DNA from: Clostridiales bacterium
Lineage (GTDB): Bacteria > Bacillota > Clostridia > Oscillospirales > Oscillospiraceae
Assembly (NCBI GenBank): GCA_012523085.1
Contig: JAAYJC010000073.1
Location: 1-50,531 of the forward strand
DNA: 50,531 nucleotides
Direction of reading: 5' to 3'
In this document: one piece after another, positions 42,846 to 50,531 of the stretch
Position numbering within the stretch: position 1 is the first letter of the stretch
Layout: the number at the start of each line of letters is the position of its first letter
Notes under the pieces: model-generated
Told to the model about the DNA's origin: nothing
Seen by the model: the letters and a program-made list of their open reading frames with translations, nothing else
The model's database searches: none
Made by a program: the position numbers and the translations under genes

Positions 42846-43664
42846 ATGAATTTGGTAACCAGATATATGACAAAAAACGACTGCTATCCGGAAGGCAGAA
42901 AAATCACCCCTGCCGGTATTATGGTCCACAGCACGGCTACGCCCGGCGTCATGGCCTACCGGTGGTTTGAGCTATGGAACAAATCTTATAAGGCAGGGGA
43001 AATGAACAGGGAGGTATGCGTACACGCTTTTGTTGATGACACAGTGGTGCTTCAAACGCTTCCGTGGGATATGCGGGCTTTGCATGCCGGCGGGCGCGCA
43101 AACAGTACGCACATCGGATTTGAAATATGTGAGCCGAGCGGCTTCACTTATATCGAAAACAGCATGTCCGGCTACGATGCAGAAGCGCAGGAGCCGTATT
43201 TCAGAGCGGTCTTTACCGCCTCCGTTGAGCTTTGTGCGTATCTTTGCGGGCTTTTTGACCTGACACCTGACAGCATCATCAGCCACAATGAAGGTTATGC
43301 CCGGGGTATAGCGTCCAACCACGCCGATGTTATGCACTGGTTTACTAAACACGGTGAATCGATGGATACTTTCCGGGCAGCTGTGAAAACAAAGTTAACG
43401 GAACAGGAGGCGCAAAACATGACAAAGGAAGCATTTGACGCATTAATGATGTCCTATAGAGACGAAAACGACCCGCTTTACAAAACGCTCGATGACGTGC
43501 CGCCATACTGGAAAGACGACGCCGCGCACCTTGTCTCTAAGGGCGCTATAAAGGGCGACAATGTGCATAGCCTGGGGATACGGCGCAGCGAGCTCAAAGC
43601 GGTAATCATCAGCAAACGGTATGCCGACAGCCTTTTGGGATTATCCGCCGAGGCGGAAAAATGA
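42846..43664 (+). CDS. N-acetylmuramoyl-L-alanine amidase (endolysin-like)
   Basis: 272-residue peptidoglycan hydrolase of the Amidase_2 (PGRP-like) fold. Zinc-ligand regions: GIMVHSTATPG (H28), the HIGFEICEPSGF segment, and SHNEGYARGIASNHADVMHW with the second and third ligands. Residues 190-272 form a separate helical domain (WKDDAAHLVSKGAIKGDN...RRSELKAVIISKRYAD) that resembles a wall-binding or SLH-type repeat. No signal peptide is present, as in phage endolysins. No phage genes are near, so it may be a domesticated lysin. AAGGATGG is the ribosome binding site; ATG 42846 is preferred over 42837. Confidence 0.88.
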   Translation: MNLVTRYMTKNDCYPEGRKITPAGIMVHSTATPGVMAYRWFELWNKSYKAGEMNREVCVHAFVDDTVVLQTLPWDMRALHAGGRANSTHIGFEICEPSGFTYIENSMSGYDAEAQEPYFRAVFTASVELCAYLCGLFDLTPDSIISHNEGYARGIASNHADVMHWFTKHGESMDTFRAAVKTKLTEQEAQNMTKEAFDALMMSYRDENDPLYKTLDDVPPYWKDDAAHLVSKGAIKGDNVHSLGIRRSELKAVIISKRYADSLLGLSAEAEK

Positions 43665-43724
43665 TCGCCCGGGCAATATGAGGCAATGCAGATTTGTTGA
43701 CATCATAACCGGCACGCCGACGGC

Positions 43725-45080
43725 TCAGGCTAACATGTTTTTTGCAAAAGCCTTTTTTCTGAGCGCGAAATAGCATATATACAATGCAGCGGACGTGGCT
43801 GCCCAGGAAATGGGATAGGATATATAAAGGACAGTCAAAGAAGGATTCCGGGAAAAGACGGTGGTCACCCATACGATACGAAAGACGCAGACGCCGAGCA
43901 GAGATATGACAGTGGGCAAAATGCTGTATCCGTGACCGCGCAGGACTCCGTTCATCATGTTCATCAGCCCGTTCATAAAATAGATCAGCATGTTGATGAA
44001 AAGCCTCGTCGCCCCAGCCGCTATGGCTGCCTTGTCCGGTGTAAATATGCCGAGCAGCGGATAGCGAAAGATCATCGCCGTGTAGCAGAGCAGCGCGCTG
44101 ATTGCGATTTCCAGAATCGTGCACTGGAAAACCGTCTTTTTGGTCCGGTCAAACTGCGACGCGCCCATGTTCTGGCTGACGGCGGTTTGGGCAGCTTGTG
44201 AAACGGAGTCCTGCGCGGTAAAGCAATACGATTCGATACTGACGGCGGCGGAATTCCCCGCCATACTGACGGCGCCGAAGGCGTTGATGGCGGATTGGAT
44301 TGTCATGTTGGACAAGGAAAACAAAGAACCCTGTATGCCCGCAGGCAGACCGATACGCAAAAGCTGTAAAAAATGCTTTTTTGAAAATCGCATATGGCGG
44401 ATATCGAGCTTATACATCGCGTCTGATTTGACAAGACATCTTACGGTCAGCGTACAGGAAACACATTGGGACAAGACCGTTGCTATGGCAACCCCCGCCA
44501 CATTGAGATGAAAGACAATCACAAAAAGGAGATTCATTCCGACATTGAGCACACCGGCCAAGGCCAGATAATACAGCGGGCGCTTCGTGTCGCCCACGGC
44601 GCGCAAAATGGCGCCGGCAAAGTTGTAAAGCACGATGACCGGCATCCCGCCGAAAAAGATACGCAGATAGAGGGTGGCAAGCGGCAGGACCTCATCGGGC
44701 GTTCCCATGAGCCTGAGCAGCGGATTTGCCAGAATAGCGCCCAGTATGCCCACCAACACGCCGCCCGCAACGGCGACAATAACCGTGGTCTGTACGGTTT
44801 CGCGGATGTTTATTTCATCCTTTGCGCCAAAAAAACGGGAGACAAGCACGCTTGCGCCCGTACCCATTCCGCCGAGCACGCAAACAACCAGCGTAATCAG
44901 CGCACCGTTTGAGCCGACGGCCGCCAGAGAGTTTTCGCCCGCAAAACGACCAACAACGATCAGATCCATTGTATTGAACGTGATCTGAAGCATGTTGGTC
45001 AGCATAAGCGGTAACGAAAAAGCAAGGAGCTTGGGCAGTAATCTGCCCCGGCTCATATCAATTTCATGTTTTTTATTCAA
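43725..45080 (-). CDS. MATE-family multidrug/cation exporter
   Basis: 451-residue membrane protein with twelve expected helices, antiporter of drugs or organic cations against Na+ or H+. N-terminus LLAFSLPLMLTNMLQITFNTMDLIVVGRFAG is split over helices 1-2 and typical of the family. Internal repeat segments SVAGNSAA-like and GMGASQFDRTKKTV-like are seen. TTG 45080 is chosen as start: it gives MNKKHEIDMSRG, the common start of this subgroup, and lies after a sigma-A promoter whose -10 covers the upstream ATG at 45122. ATG 45056 is an alternative. Confidence 0.92.
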   Translation of the reverse strand: MNKKHEIDMSRGRLLPKLLAFSLPLMLTNMLQITFNTMDLIVVGRFAGENSLAAVGSNGALITLVVCVLGGMGTGASVLVSRFFGAKDEINIRETVQTTVIVAVAGGVLVGILGAILANPLLRLMGTPDEVLPLATLYLRIFFGGMPVIVLYNFAGAILRAVGDTKRPLYYLALAGVLNVGMNLLFVIVFHLNVAGVAIATVLSQCVSCTLTVRCLVKSDAMYKLDIRHMRFSKKHFLQLLRIGLPAGIQGSLFSLSNMTIQSAINAFGAVSMAGNSAAVSIESYCFTAQDSVSQAAQTAVSQNMGASQFDRTKKTVFQCTILEIAISALLCYTAMIFRYPLLGIFTPDKAAIAAGATRLFINMLIYFMNGLMNMMNGVLRGHGYSILPTVISLLGVCVFRIVWVTTVFSRNPSLTVLYISYPISWAATSAALYICYFALRKKAFAKNMLA

Positions 45081-45117
45081 CGCAAAACGCCTGCAATTCT
45101 TTTTTGGTAAGGCATTT

Positions 45118-45146
45118 ATCATAATGCGCCCAATTGAATCTGTCAA
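45118..45146 (-). promoter_or_regulatory. Sigma-A promoter of the MATE gene
   Basis: On the - strand TTGACA, 17 nt, TATGAT (6 of 6 and 5 of 6). The -10 overlaps an in-frame ATG (45122), which therefore cannot be the start codon. Confidence 0.75.
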
Positions 45147-45271
45147 TAGCATTAGCATATCCTGCTTGCCGTCCGATTTGCTCCTGCTTGCTCCCGTTTC
45201 GCAGCCTTCCCGACATAAGCTGAGGATTAACCGCAACTCTTTTAACAGTTATATCCTTTTATGCCGGGATA

Positions 45272-45280
45272 TGATATACT
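45272..45280 (+). promoter_or_regulatory. Extended -10 promoter for aldo/keto reductase 2
   Basis: TG-A-TATACT, an extended -10 element, with no good -35. It lies 33 nt before the start codon at 45313. Confidence 0.45.
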
Positions 45281-45312
45281 TTTTTATCAACAACAAAGGG
45301 AAGTGAAAATAT

Positions 45313-46455
45313 ATGGAATACAGAGAAATCGGAAAAACCGGGAAATATGCAGGCGTCATCGGGCTGGGCTGCGAGCATCTGGATAATAAACCCTATGAAC
45401 AGGTCAAAGAAACCATCGAAACGGCGCTCGAGCATGGGGTTAACCTGCTGGATGTGTTTATGCCGGGCAAAGAGGTCAGGGAGAACATCGCGAAAGCGCT
45501 GGGATCAAGGCGAGAGGATGTAATGATCCAGGGGCATATCGGCTCTGTAAACATCAATCATCAGTATGACATCAGCCGCGACCTTGGGACAGTCAGGCGG
45601 TATTTTGAAGAGCTGCTGCGTTTGTTCGGGGGCTATATCGATTTCGGTATGATGTTTTTCATAGATTCAGAGGACGATTATCAAGGTGTGTTCGATACCG
45701 GCTTCGCGGACTATGTGTTAAAGCTTAAGCAGCAGGGGAATATCGGCCATATCGGCTTTAGTTCCCACAATCCGGACATGGCGATGCGCGTTATTAAAAC
45801 GGGCCTTCCGGAAATGCTGCTGTTCAGCGTCAACCTCGCGTTTGATCTTTGCCCTTCCGATACATATACGCTCGGCCAGCTTCAAAACGGATTTAATCCG
45901 GCGGCCTTTCGCGGGCTTGACCCAAAGCGCGCCGCGTTATACACCCTATGCGCGCAGCGGGGTGTCGGCATTACCGTGATGAAACCTTTGGGCGGCGGCA
46001 AGCTGATATCAAAAGAGCATACGCCGTTTCCAGCGCCTATGACCGTTGCGCAGTGCCTCCACTACGCGCTGACAAGGCCTGCCGTTTCCAGCGTTTTGCC
46101 CGGCTGCAAGACTGGCGCGGAGGTTTTTGATGCCGTCTCCTGCCTTGACGCAAGCATGGAAGAGCGCGACTACGCGCCGTTATTGGGCACGCTGCGCAAC
46201 GATTTTGCGGGCAACTGCGTATATTGCGGCCACTGCCAGCCCTGCCCGGCGGAAATCGACATTGCAACCATCAACAAATATTTGGACATCGCCCGGCTGG
46301 ACGAAAAAAACGTCCCGCCCTCCGTCCGCTCCCATTACAACGGACTTATCCGCAAGGGCGAAGACTGCGTCGAATGTAAAAGCTGCGAGACCCGCTGCCC
46401 CTTCGGTGTCAAGGTCATTTCCAATATGGCGGAAGCCGTGCGCATTTTCGGATAA
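45313..46455 (+). CDS. Aldo/keto reductase with C-terminal 4Fe-4S domain
   Basis: 380-residue AKR-ferredoxin fusion, a distant relative of the one at 34135. AKR part MEYREIGKTGKYAGVIGLGCEHL with GVNLLDVF (usual catalytic D). The usual AKR catalytic tyrosine after this D is not obvious here: the motif reads LLDVFMPGKEVREN. The C-terminus has CVYCGHCQPCP (about residues 303-313) and CVECKSCETRCPFG (about 354-367), ligands for 4Fe-4S clusters. Redox activity is likely, while classical aldo/keto reduction is uncertain. Ribosome binding site AAGGGAAG. Confidence 0.9.
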   Translation: MEYREIGKTGKYAGVIGLGCEHLDNKPYEQVKETIETALEHGVNLLDVFMPGKEVRENIAKALGSRREDVMIQGHIGSVNINHQYDISRDLGTVRRYFEELLRLFGGYIDFGMMFFIDSEDDYQGVFDTGFADYVLKLKQQGNIGHIGFSSHNPDMAMRVIKTGLPEMLLFSVNLAFDLCPSDTYTLGQLQNGFNPAAFRGLDPKRAALYTLCAQRGVGITVMKPLGGGKLISKEHTPFPAPMTVAQCLHYALTRPAVSSVLPGCKTGAEVFDAVSCLDASMEERDYAPLLGTLRNDFAGNCVYCGHCQPCPAEIDIATINKYLDIARLDEKNVPPSVRSHYNGLIRKGEDCVECKSCETRCPFGVKVISNMAEAVRIFG

Positions 46456-46532
46456 ACGCGAAATGGTAAGGTCAGTGGATAGGCGCCTATTTCAAATCTA
46501 CAGTTTATATTGTATAAAATACCTTACTCATA

Positions 46533-46561
46533 TTTACATACGAGGGAAAACGAGGTAGTAT
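46533..46561 (+). promoter_or_regulatory. Sigma-A promoter of the ABC exporter operon
   Basis: TTTACA, 17 nt, TAGTAT (5 of 6 at both boxes), 40 nt before the start codon. Confidence 0.6.
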
Positions 46562-46601
46562 TTATGCATTCGAAACGGAATCTAAACTATAGGGGTGTGT
46601 T

Positions 46602-48422
46602 ATGGATAAAGCCGGTCTAAAAAATAAACTTAGAACTATAGCATGGGGATTTAAAACATGCTGGCAGCTGGATAAAAAGCCTCTGCTTTTTTGGTATGCG
46701 CTGACGGCGGTGCTCTCGGTTTTGCCCGCTGTCGCGCTGCGCTTTAATCAGCGCTCGCTGTCCATTATCTCCGGTTTTCTGTCGGGCGAAGCTTATACCT
46801 ATAAAGATGCGGTACCGGCGATATTAGCGCTCGGGATATTGTTGACGGTTGTGGGGCTGTCGTCACGGGTAAATCTGGGGCTTGTTTTTTTTATGATGTA
46901 TGAGTCATATTACATGGGTTTTGCAGAGCTCATTATGGACAATATCCAGCGTATTGAGATGACGGACCTTTTGAAGAAGGACATAAACGACGCATGGAAT
47001 TTCTGCTACCTGCGCGGAGGCTCGCTTGCGGACTTTGTAAGCGGCGCCTGCATGATACTGGCGAAGCTTGTCTCAATCGTTTCTCTGTTGATTGTAGCCT
47101 TTGGCACCTCAAGGATTATTTTCTTCATGTCGCTTATTTACGTTGTAGGCGTGTTTGTGCTGAACATGCTGACTATGGGAAAAACCCGCAGAGCGCTGCT
47201 GGAAAGCTTTCAGGAAGAGCGCATGATTGAATACTACGAGCAGCTTTCCGAAAATCCGGCAATGGCAAAGGAAACACGCGTTTATGAGAATACCGATGAG
47301 GTTATAACGCAGTGGGAAAAGCCCTTCGGACGCGGTCAAAAGCGTGAGCGCTACAGGATATTTCAAGGAGAGCTGCGAGATTTTATCGGGGGTGCGGGGT
47401 TTTATCTTTTTTTAATAGCAGCCGTTGGCATCAGTCTGTTCGGTGTGGCAAAAGGCACGATGACACCTGATGTTTTTCTGGTTTTGTTTTTCTTGTGCCT
47501 GAACATATACAACACAATTACGGGCGCGGCCGGCAGCTTATACCGATTTGACGACGGGCTTGATGCCATGGACAAACAGCGCCATTTCTTTGAGATAGCA
47601 CCTATGCACGATCCTGAGAGCGATTTAGAAAAAGCCGATACCCCCGGAGACGAGGACACCGTATTTGAGGTTAGAAACCTGACTTTTCATTACTCGGAGG
47701 ATAAAAGAGCGCTCAACAATGTCAGCTTTACGGTAAAAAAAGGCGAGCTTGTGGCTCTGGTCGGGCAAAACGGCTCGGGTAAATCGACGCTTATCAAGCT
47801 GCTGCTGAGCATGTATCGCCCTACCTCGGGCGCTGTAAAGGTCATGGGACGCGAATACGGCGAATATAAAAGAGACTATATCCGCCAAAAAATCGGGGTA
47901 TTCTTTCAAAACTACTACTTATTTCACTCCACGCTGCGTGAGAATGTAGGTGTCGGCGCAGTGGAGGAAATTAACAACGAGGAAAAGATTCTCAAAGCTA
48001 TAAAGCGAGGCGGGGCGGAAAAGCTTGTATCAAACCTGACAAAGGGACTGGATACTCTGCTGGGTAAATTCCAGGATAAAAGCGGCACGGAGCTTTCGGG
48101 CGGCGAAAAGCAGCGTGTGGCAGCGGCCAGAACCCATATGTCGGACCGTGATATTTTGATTTTTGACGAACCGGCCTCTATGCTGGACCCCATTGCCGAA
48201 ATGGAGCAGTTTACAAACATAAAATAAATGCTGGAGGGGCGAACGGCGATTCTTATAAGCCACCGCGTAGGTTTCGCCAGAATGGCGGATAAGATAATAA
48301 TGCTTCATAACGGAGAAATTGCCGAAACGGGCAAACATGAGGAGCTCATGGCGAGGGATGGATTATATGCCCGCTTTTTCAACGAACAGGCACAGTGGTA
48401 TGAAAAGGAGGCGGCAATATGA
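46602..48422 (+). pseudogene. ABC exporter half-transporter, interrupted by in-frame TAA
   Basis: Six-helix membrane domain (about residues 30-310) fused to an ATPase domain: Walker A GQNGSGKST from residue 388, signature LSGGEKQR from 498, Walker B ILIFDEPASMLD. Codon 542 is TAA (48225-48227). The same frame continues with MLEGRTAILISHRVGFARMAD, i.e. the normal end of the domain with the H-loop histidine, through to 48422. Related proteins have a residue, not a stop, here, and a single C-to-T change of CAA would give it. Without the last 64 codons the ATPase lacks its H-loop. The 3' end overlaps the next ABC gene by 4 nt, so the pair would form a heterodimeric exporter. Recent inactivation, readthrough/reinitiation (ATG at 48228) or a sequence error are all possible. 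Confidence 0.8.
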
Positions 48423-50218
48423 ACAGTGAAAAGCTGTCATTTGGGGAGAGCATACGCATATTCGGAAAAGCGCTTAAAATAAGCATGAAGGCAAAGACCC
48501 TGCCGTCTTACATCGTCACGCTCCTCGGCTTTCCGATGGCCTTCATCCCCACACTCATCGCTTATGCCATACGCAGCTTCTCCGACGGTGTACAATCGCT
48601 ATACGGCGCCGGGACGGCGGCTATCGTGAATGTACTGGGTATGTTTGTTTTATTGTCATGTGCGTATATTCTGCAGCTGACATGGAACACCGTGCGAAAC
48701 TTCTATGCCAAGGCCGATGCGCTGAAAATACTGCGCTATATGAAAGAGCGTATTTTACGATGCACATGTGATGTCAAGTACAAGTACATAGAAAATCACG
48801 ATGATTTCAAGCAGAGAATACGATTTGCCGAGACACAGGCGGGTGAAAGAGTTGCCGAGAGCATGACAATGATAATCATGCTGATACAAAATATCATCAC
48901 GTTTGTAAGCATTATAATCGTGCTGCTTGAAATTGATGTGTGGGTTGTTGTTATCCTCATAGCGGCCTGCACACCGGCTGTTGTAATGGCATATTACTTT
49001 AAGGACGAGGAATATATAAGTAAAACAAAATGGATATACGAGAGCCTGATGGCTGCGGCTTATTATTTTGAGTCCACATGGTCAAATTCTATAAATGAGG
49101 TTCGCTTTTTCGGACTGTACCCGTGGCTGAAGGGCAAATATCGCGGCATGATGAATCGTTATCTTGTGAAGAAAAACAAAATGACCGCAAAGCACACCTT
49201 TTTCAATGCCCTTGCGGACCTCTTGCGTAACGGCGTTTATATTGCGGTTTTGCTGATAACGGTTCGCAGGATTTTTGAAAACCCGTCAATGGGTATAGGC
49301 GCGTTTATGCTTGTTTTTACAATGGCAGGCCAATTGCAAAATGTTACAGCCAGTATTTTTGTCGCGGCTGCCCAGTTTGCCAGCGATGTTCGGTATATGC
49401 AGGACTTCTTTTATCTGGACACGCTGGAATATGAAAAACGCGATGCCGATGCCGAGCCGTTTGAAAGCTTTGACATCGGATTTGAGAATGTCAGCTTCTC
49501 CTATCCAAACACGGAGCGAGAGGTTCTGCATAATCTGAATGTACGCATACGCGAGGGTGAAAAAGTTGCGATTGTCGGTGAAAACGGATCCGGTAAGTCA
49601 ACATTCGTCAGTCTCCTCTGTGCGCTTTATGAGCCGGACAGCGGAAAGATAACTATGGGCGGAGAGGATATACATATAAATCTGTCAAGGACAAGAAAAA
49701 CGCTTTCGGCGATATTCCAGGACTTTGCGCATTATGAAGCGACAATACGCGAGAATATTACGGTTTCCGACGGAAAGCGAGACACAAGCGAAGCGCAGCT
49801 GCTTGAGCTTGCCGGGCGGGTGAGCTCCCTTGAGGTCATTTCGGAGCAGCCGGACGGACTGGATGAAATAGTCGGCAGCTTCAGCCCCACAGGCAACAAT
49901 CTTTCCGGTGGGCAGTGGCAGAAAATCGCCATAACCCGCTGCGCATACAGAGAAAACGCAAATATCATGGTACTCGACGAGCCTACCGCGGCCCTTGACC
50001 CGCTGGCGGAAGCAGAACTATACCGAAATTTTGCATCTCTGACAGGTGAGCGAACGACAATACTTATCTCCCACAGGCTGGGCATAACGAGCTTAGTAGA
50101 CAGAATTTTGGTTTTTGATAATGGTCGCATTGTCGAGGACGGAAACCACAAGACCCTGATGGCGCAGGGCAGATTGTACGCCAAAATGTATAAGGCGCAG
50201 GCTCAATGGTATAACTAA
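48419..50218 (+). CDS. ABC transporter, permease-ATPase half-transporter
   Basis: 599-residue exporter subunit, membrane domain (about residues 30-330) and ATPase domain. Walker A GENGSGKST from residue 387, signature LSGGQWQK, Walker B IMVLDEPTAALDP, and H-loop TILISHRLG are intact, so this half is a complete ATPase. The start overlaps the end of the preceding half-transporter (ATGA). Such paired half-transporters export peptides, lipids or drugs; the cargo cannot be told and no peptide or modification gene is adjacent. Known heterodimers often have one degenerate ATPase site. Here the partner is the one broken, by the stop at 48225. Confidence 0.92.
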   Translation: MNSEKLSFGESIRIFGKALKISMKAKTLPSYIVTLLGFPMAFIPTLIAYAIRSFSDGVQSLYGAGTAAIVNVLGMFVLLSCAYILQLTWNTVRNFYAKADALKILRYMKERILRCTCDVKYKYIENHDDFKQRIRFAETQAGERVAESMTMIIMLIQNIITFVSIIIVLLEIDVWVVVILIAACTPAVVMAYYFKDEEYISKTKWIYESLMAAAYYFESTWSNSINEVRFFGLYPWLKGKYRGMMNRYLVKKNKMTAKHTFFNALADLLRNGVYIAVLLITVRRIFENPSMGIGAFMLVFTMAGQLQNVTASIFVAAAQFASDVRYMQDFFYLDTLEYEKRDADAEPFESFDIGFENVSFSYPNTEREVLHNLNVRIREGEKVAIVGENGSGKSTFVSLLCALYEPDSGKITMGGEDIHINLSRTRKTLSAIFQDFAHYEATIRENITVSDGKRDTSEAQLLELAGRVSSLEVISEQPDGLDEIVGSFSPTGNNLSGGQWQKIAITRCAYRENANIMVLDEPTAALDPLAEAELYRNFASLTGERTTILISHRLGITSLVDRILVFDNGRIVEDGNHKTLMAQGRLYAKMYKAQAQWYN

Positions 50219-50427
50219 CCGGACATGGCTTTCGGCAGCCTTTTTCAATCCCCAAATTGGAAATCACACTGGACACATGGGGAAATCCGGGATATTATTA
50301 GTATGTCAGGAATTTATTGCCTTTAACGGAGGTTGGCCTAAAAGGATGGTCATAGTAAACCTTGCCGGCGCGTACCTCTTATTCTGAAAGCCGTTAGATT
50401 TGCGTTATGTGAGAAATGGAGGTTAGT
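50219..50427 (+). other. Intergenic leader of the glycyl-radical enzyme gene
   Basis: 209 bp with a weak GGCT/AGCC-TTTTT hairpin after the ABC gene (50228-50246), a possible terminator. GGAGG (50418-50422) sits just before the next start. No clear promoter is seen. Confidence 0.4.
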
Positions 50428-50531
50428 ATGTACCCGTTCAGGCCCGTTTCCGACCGGATTGCGCTGATGCGCGAAAAAATCCGGGACCGTGTCATCCAAT
50501 TGGATTCCGAACGCGCTTTGATCGTGACCGA
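50428..50531 (+). CDS. Glycyl-radical enzyme (PFL-like), N-terminal part only
   Basis: 34 complete codons before the window ends. The protein begins MYPFRPVSDRIALMREKIRD and continues with an ERALIVTE segment. Glycyl-radical enzymes such as pyruvate formate-lyase-like diol dehydratases and decarboxylases begin in this way (RVxxLRExxxxxxP...ER..xVTE). The radical-bearing C-terminus and the activating enzyme lie beyond the window, so the substrate class is unknown. Strong GGAGG, 5 nt before the ATG. Confidence 0.7.
   Translation, partial: MYPFRPVSDRIALMREKIRDRVIQLDSERALIVT

Noticed and set aside
1-50531. CRISPR array, transposase or integrase genes
   Set aside because: No regularly spaced direct repeats and no recombinase-like protein found on either strand; the only dispersed repeat is the 39-nt hairpin.

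Overview
The window reads as chromosome from a motile, anaerobic, endospore-former-type Firmicute (class Clostridia). The reasons are a clostridial-order flagellar operon with FlhF/FlhG and FliW/CsrA, consensus sigma-A promoters with AGGAGG ribosome binding sites, aldo/keto reductases fused to ferredoxin-type cluster domains, the start of a glycyl-radical enzyme, an ECF vitamin transporter subunit and CCA-encoding tRNA genes. The species cannot be named from the sequence.

Positions 81-19819 (+ strand) are the second half of a very long flagellar operon. First comes the export apparatus (fliO, fliP, fliQ, fliR, flhB, flhA), then the placement/number regulators flhF and flhG, a PilZ protein and the flagellar sigma factor. 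FapA (DUF342), a small unknown and a SwrB-position DUF6115 protein follow. Then come two basal-body rod proteins (flhO/flgF and flhP/flgG), the YvyF-FlgM-FlgN regulatory and chaperone group, the hook-junction proteins FlgK and FlgL, YviE (DUF6470), and finally FliW and CsrA. Many joins are ATGA overlaps. Several longer spacers carry small perfect hairpins, some directly in front of the Shine-Dalgarno sequence. The operon ends at a strong bidirectional terminator.

Positions 19978-23287 (- strand) form a CoA module: an ECF S component (probably pantothenate), type III pantothenate kinase, and CoA-disulfide reductase with a rhodanese domain, from one good promoter. tRNA-Thr and tRNA-Tyr follow on the + strand.

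Positions 24200-31000 are a patchwork accessory region: a cupin behind a striking palindromic operator, a VOC protein, three GNAT acetyltransferases with a kinase fragment between two of them, an orphan solute-binding lipoprotein, and a two-cupin protein with a CxxCxxC cluster.

Positions 31240-33986 are a sulfur assimilation operon (cysK, an IscR-like Rrf2 regulator, metY/O-acetylhomoserine sulfhydrylase). Next are a ferredoxin-type aldo/keto reductase (-), sbcD-sbcC (+), and the potassium uptake pair trkA-trkH (-). The last part holds an amidase, a MATE exporter (-), a second ferredoxin-type aldo/keto reductase, a two-gene ABC exporter whose first gene has a single in-frame stop, and the first 34 codons of a glycyl-radical enzyme.

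The most notable unlisted signals are a 39-nt hairpin repeat present three times between genes, the palindromic divergent promoter-operator at 24723-24777, the nonsense codon at 48225, and the hairpin-plus-SD leaders. I did not find a clear new defence or mobile system.
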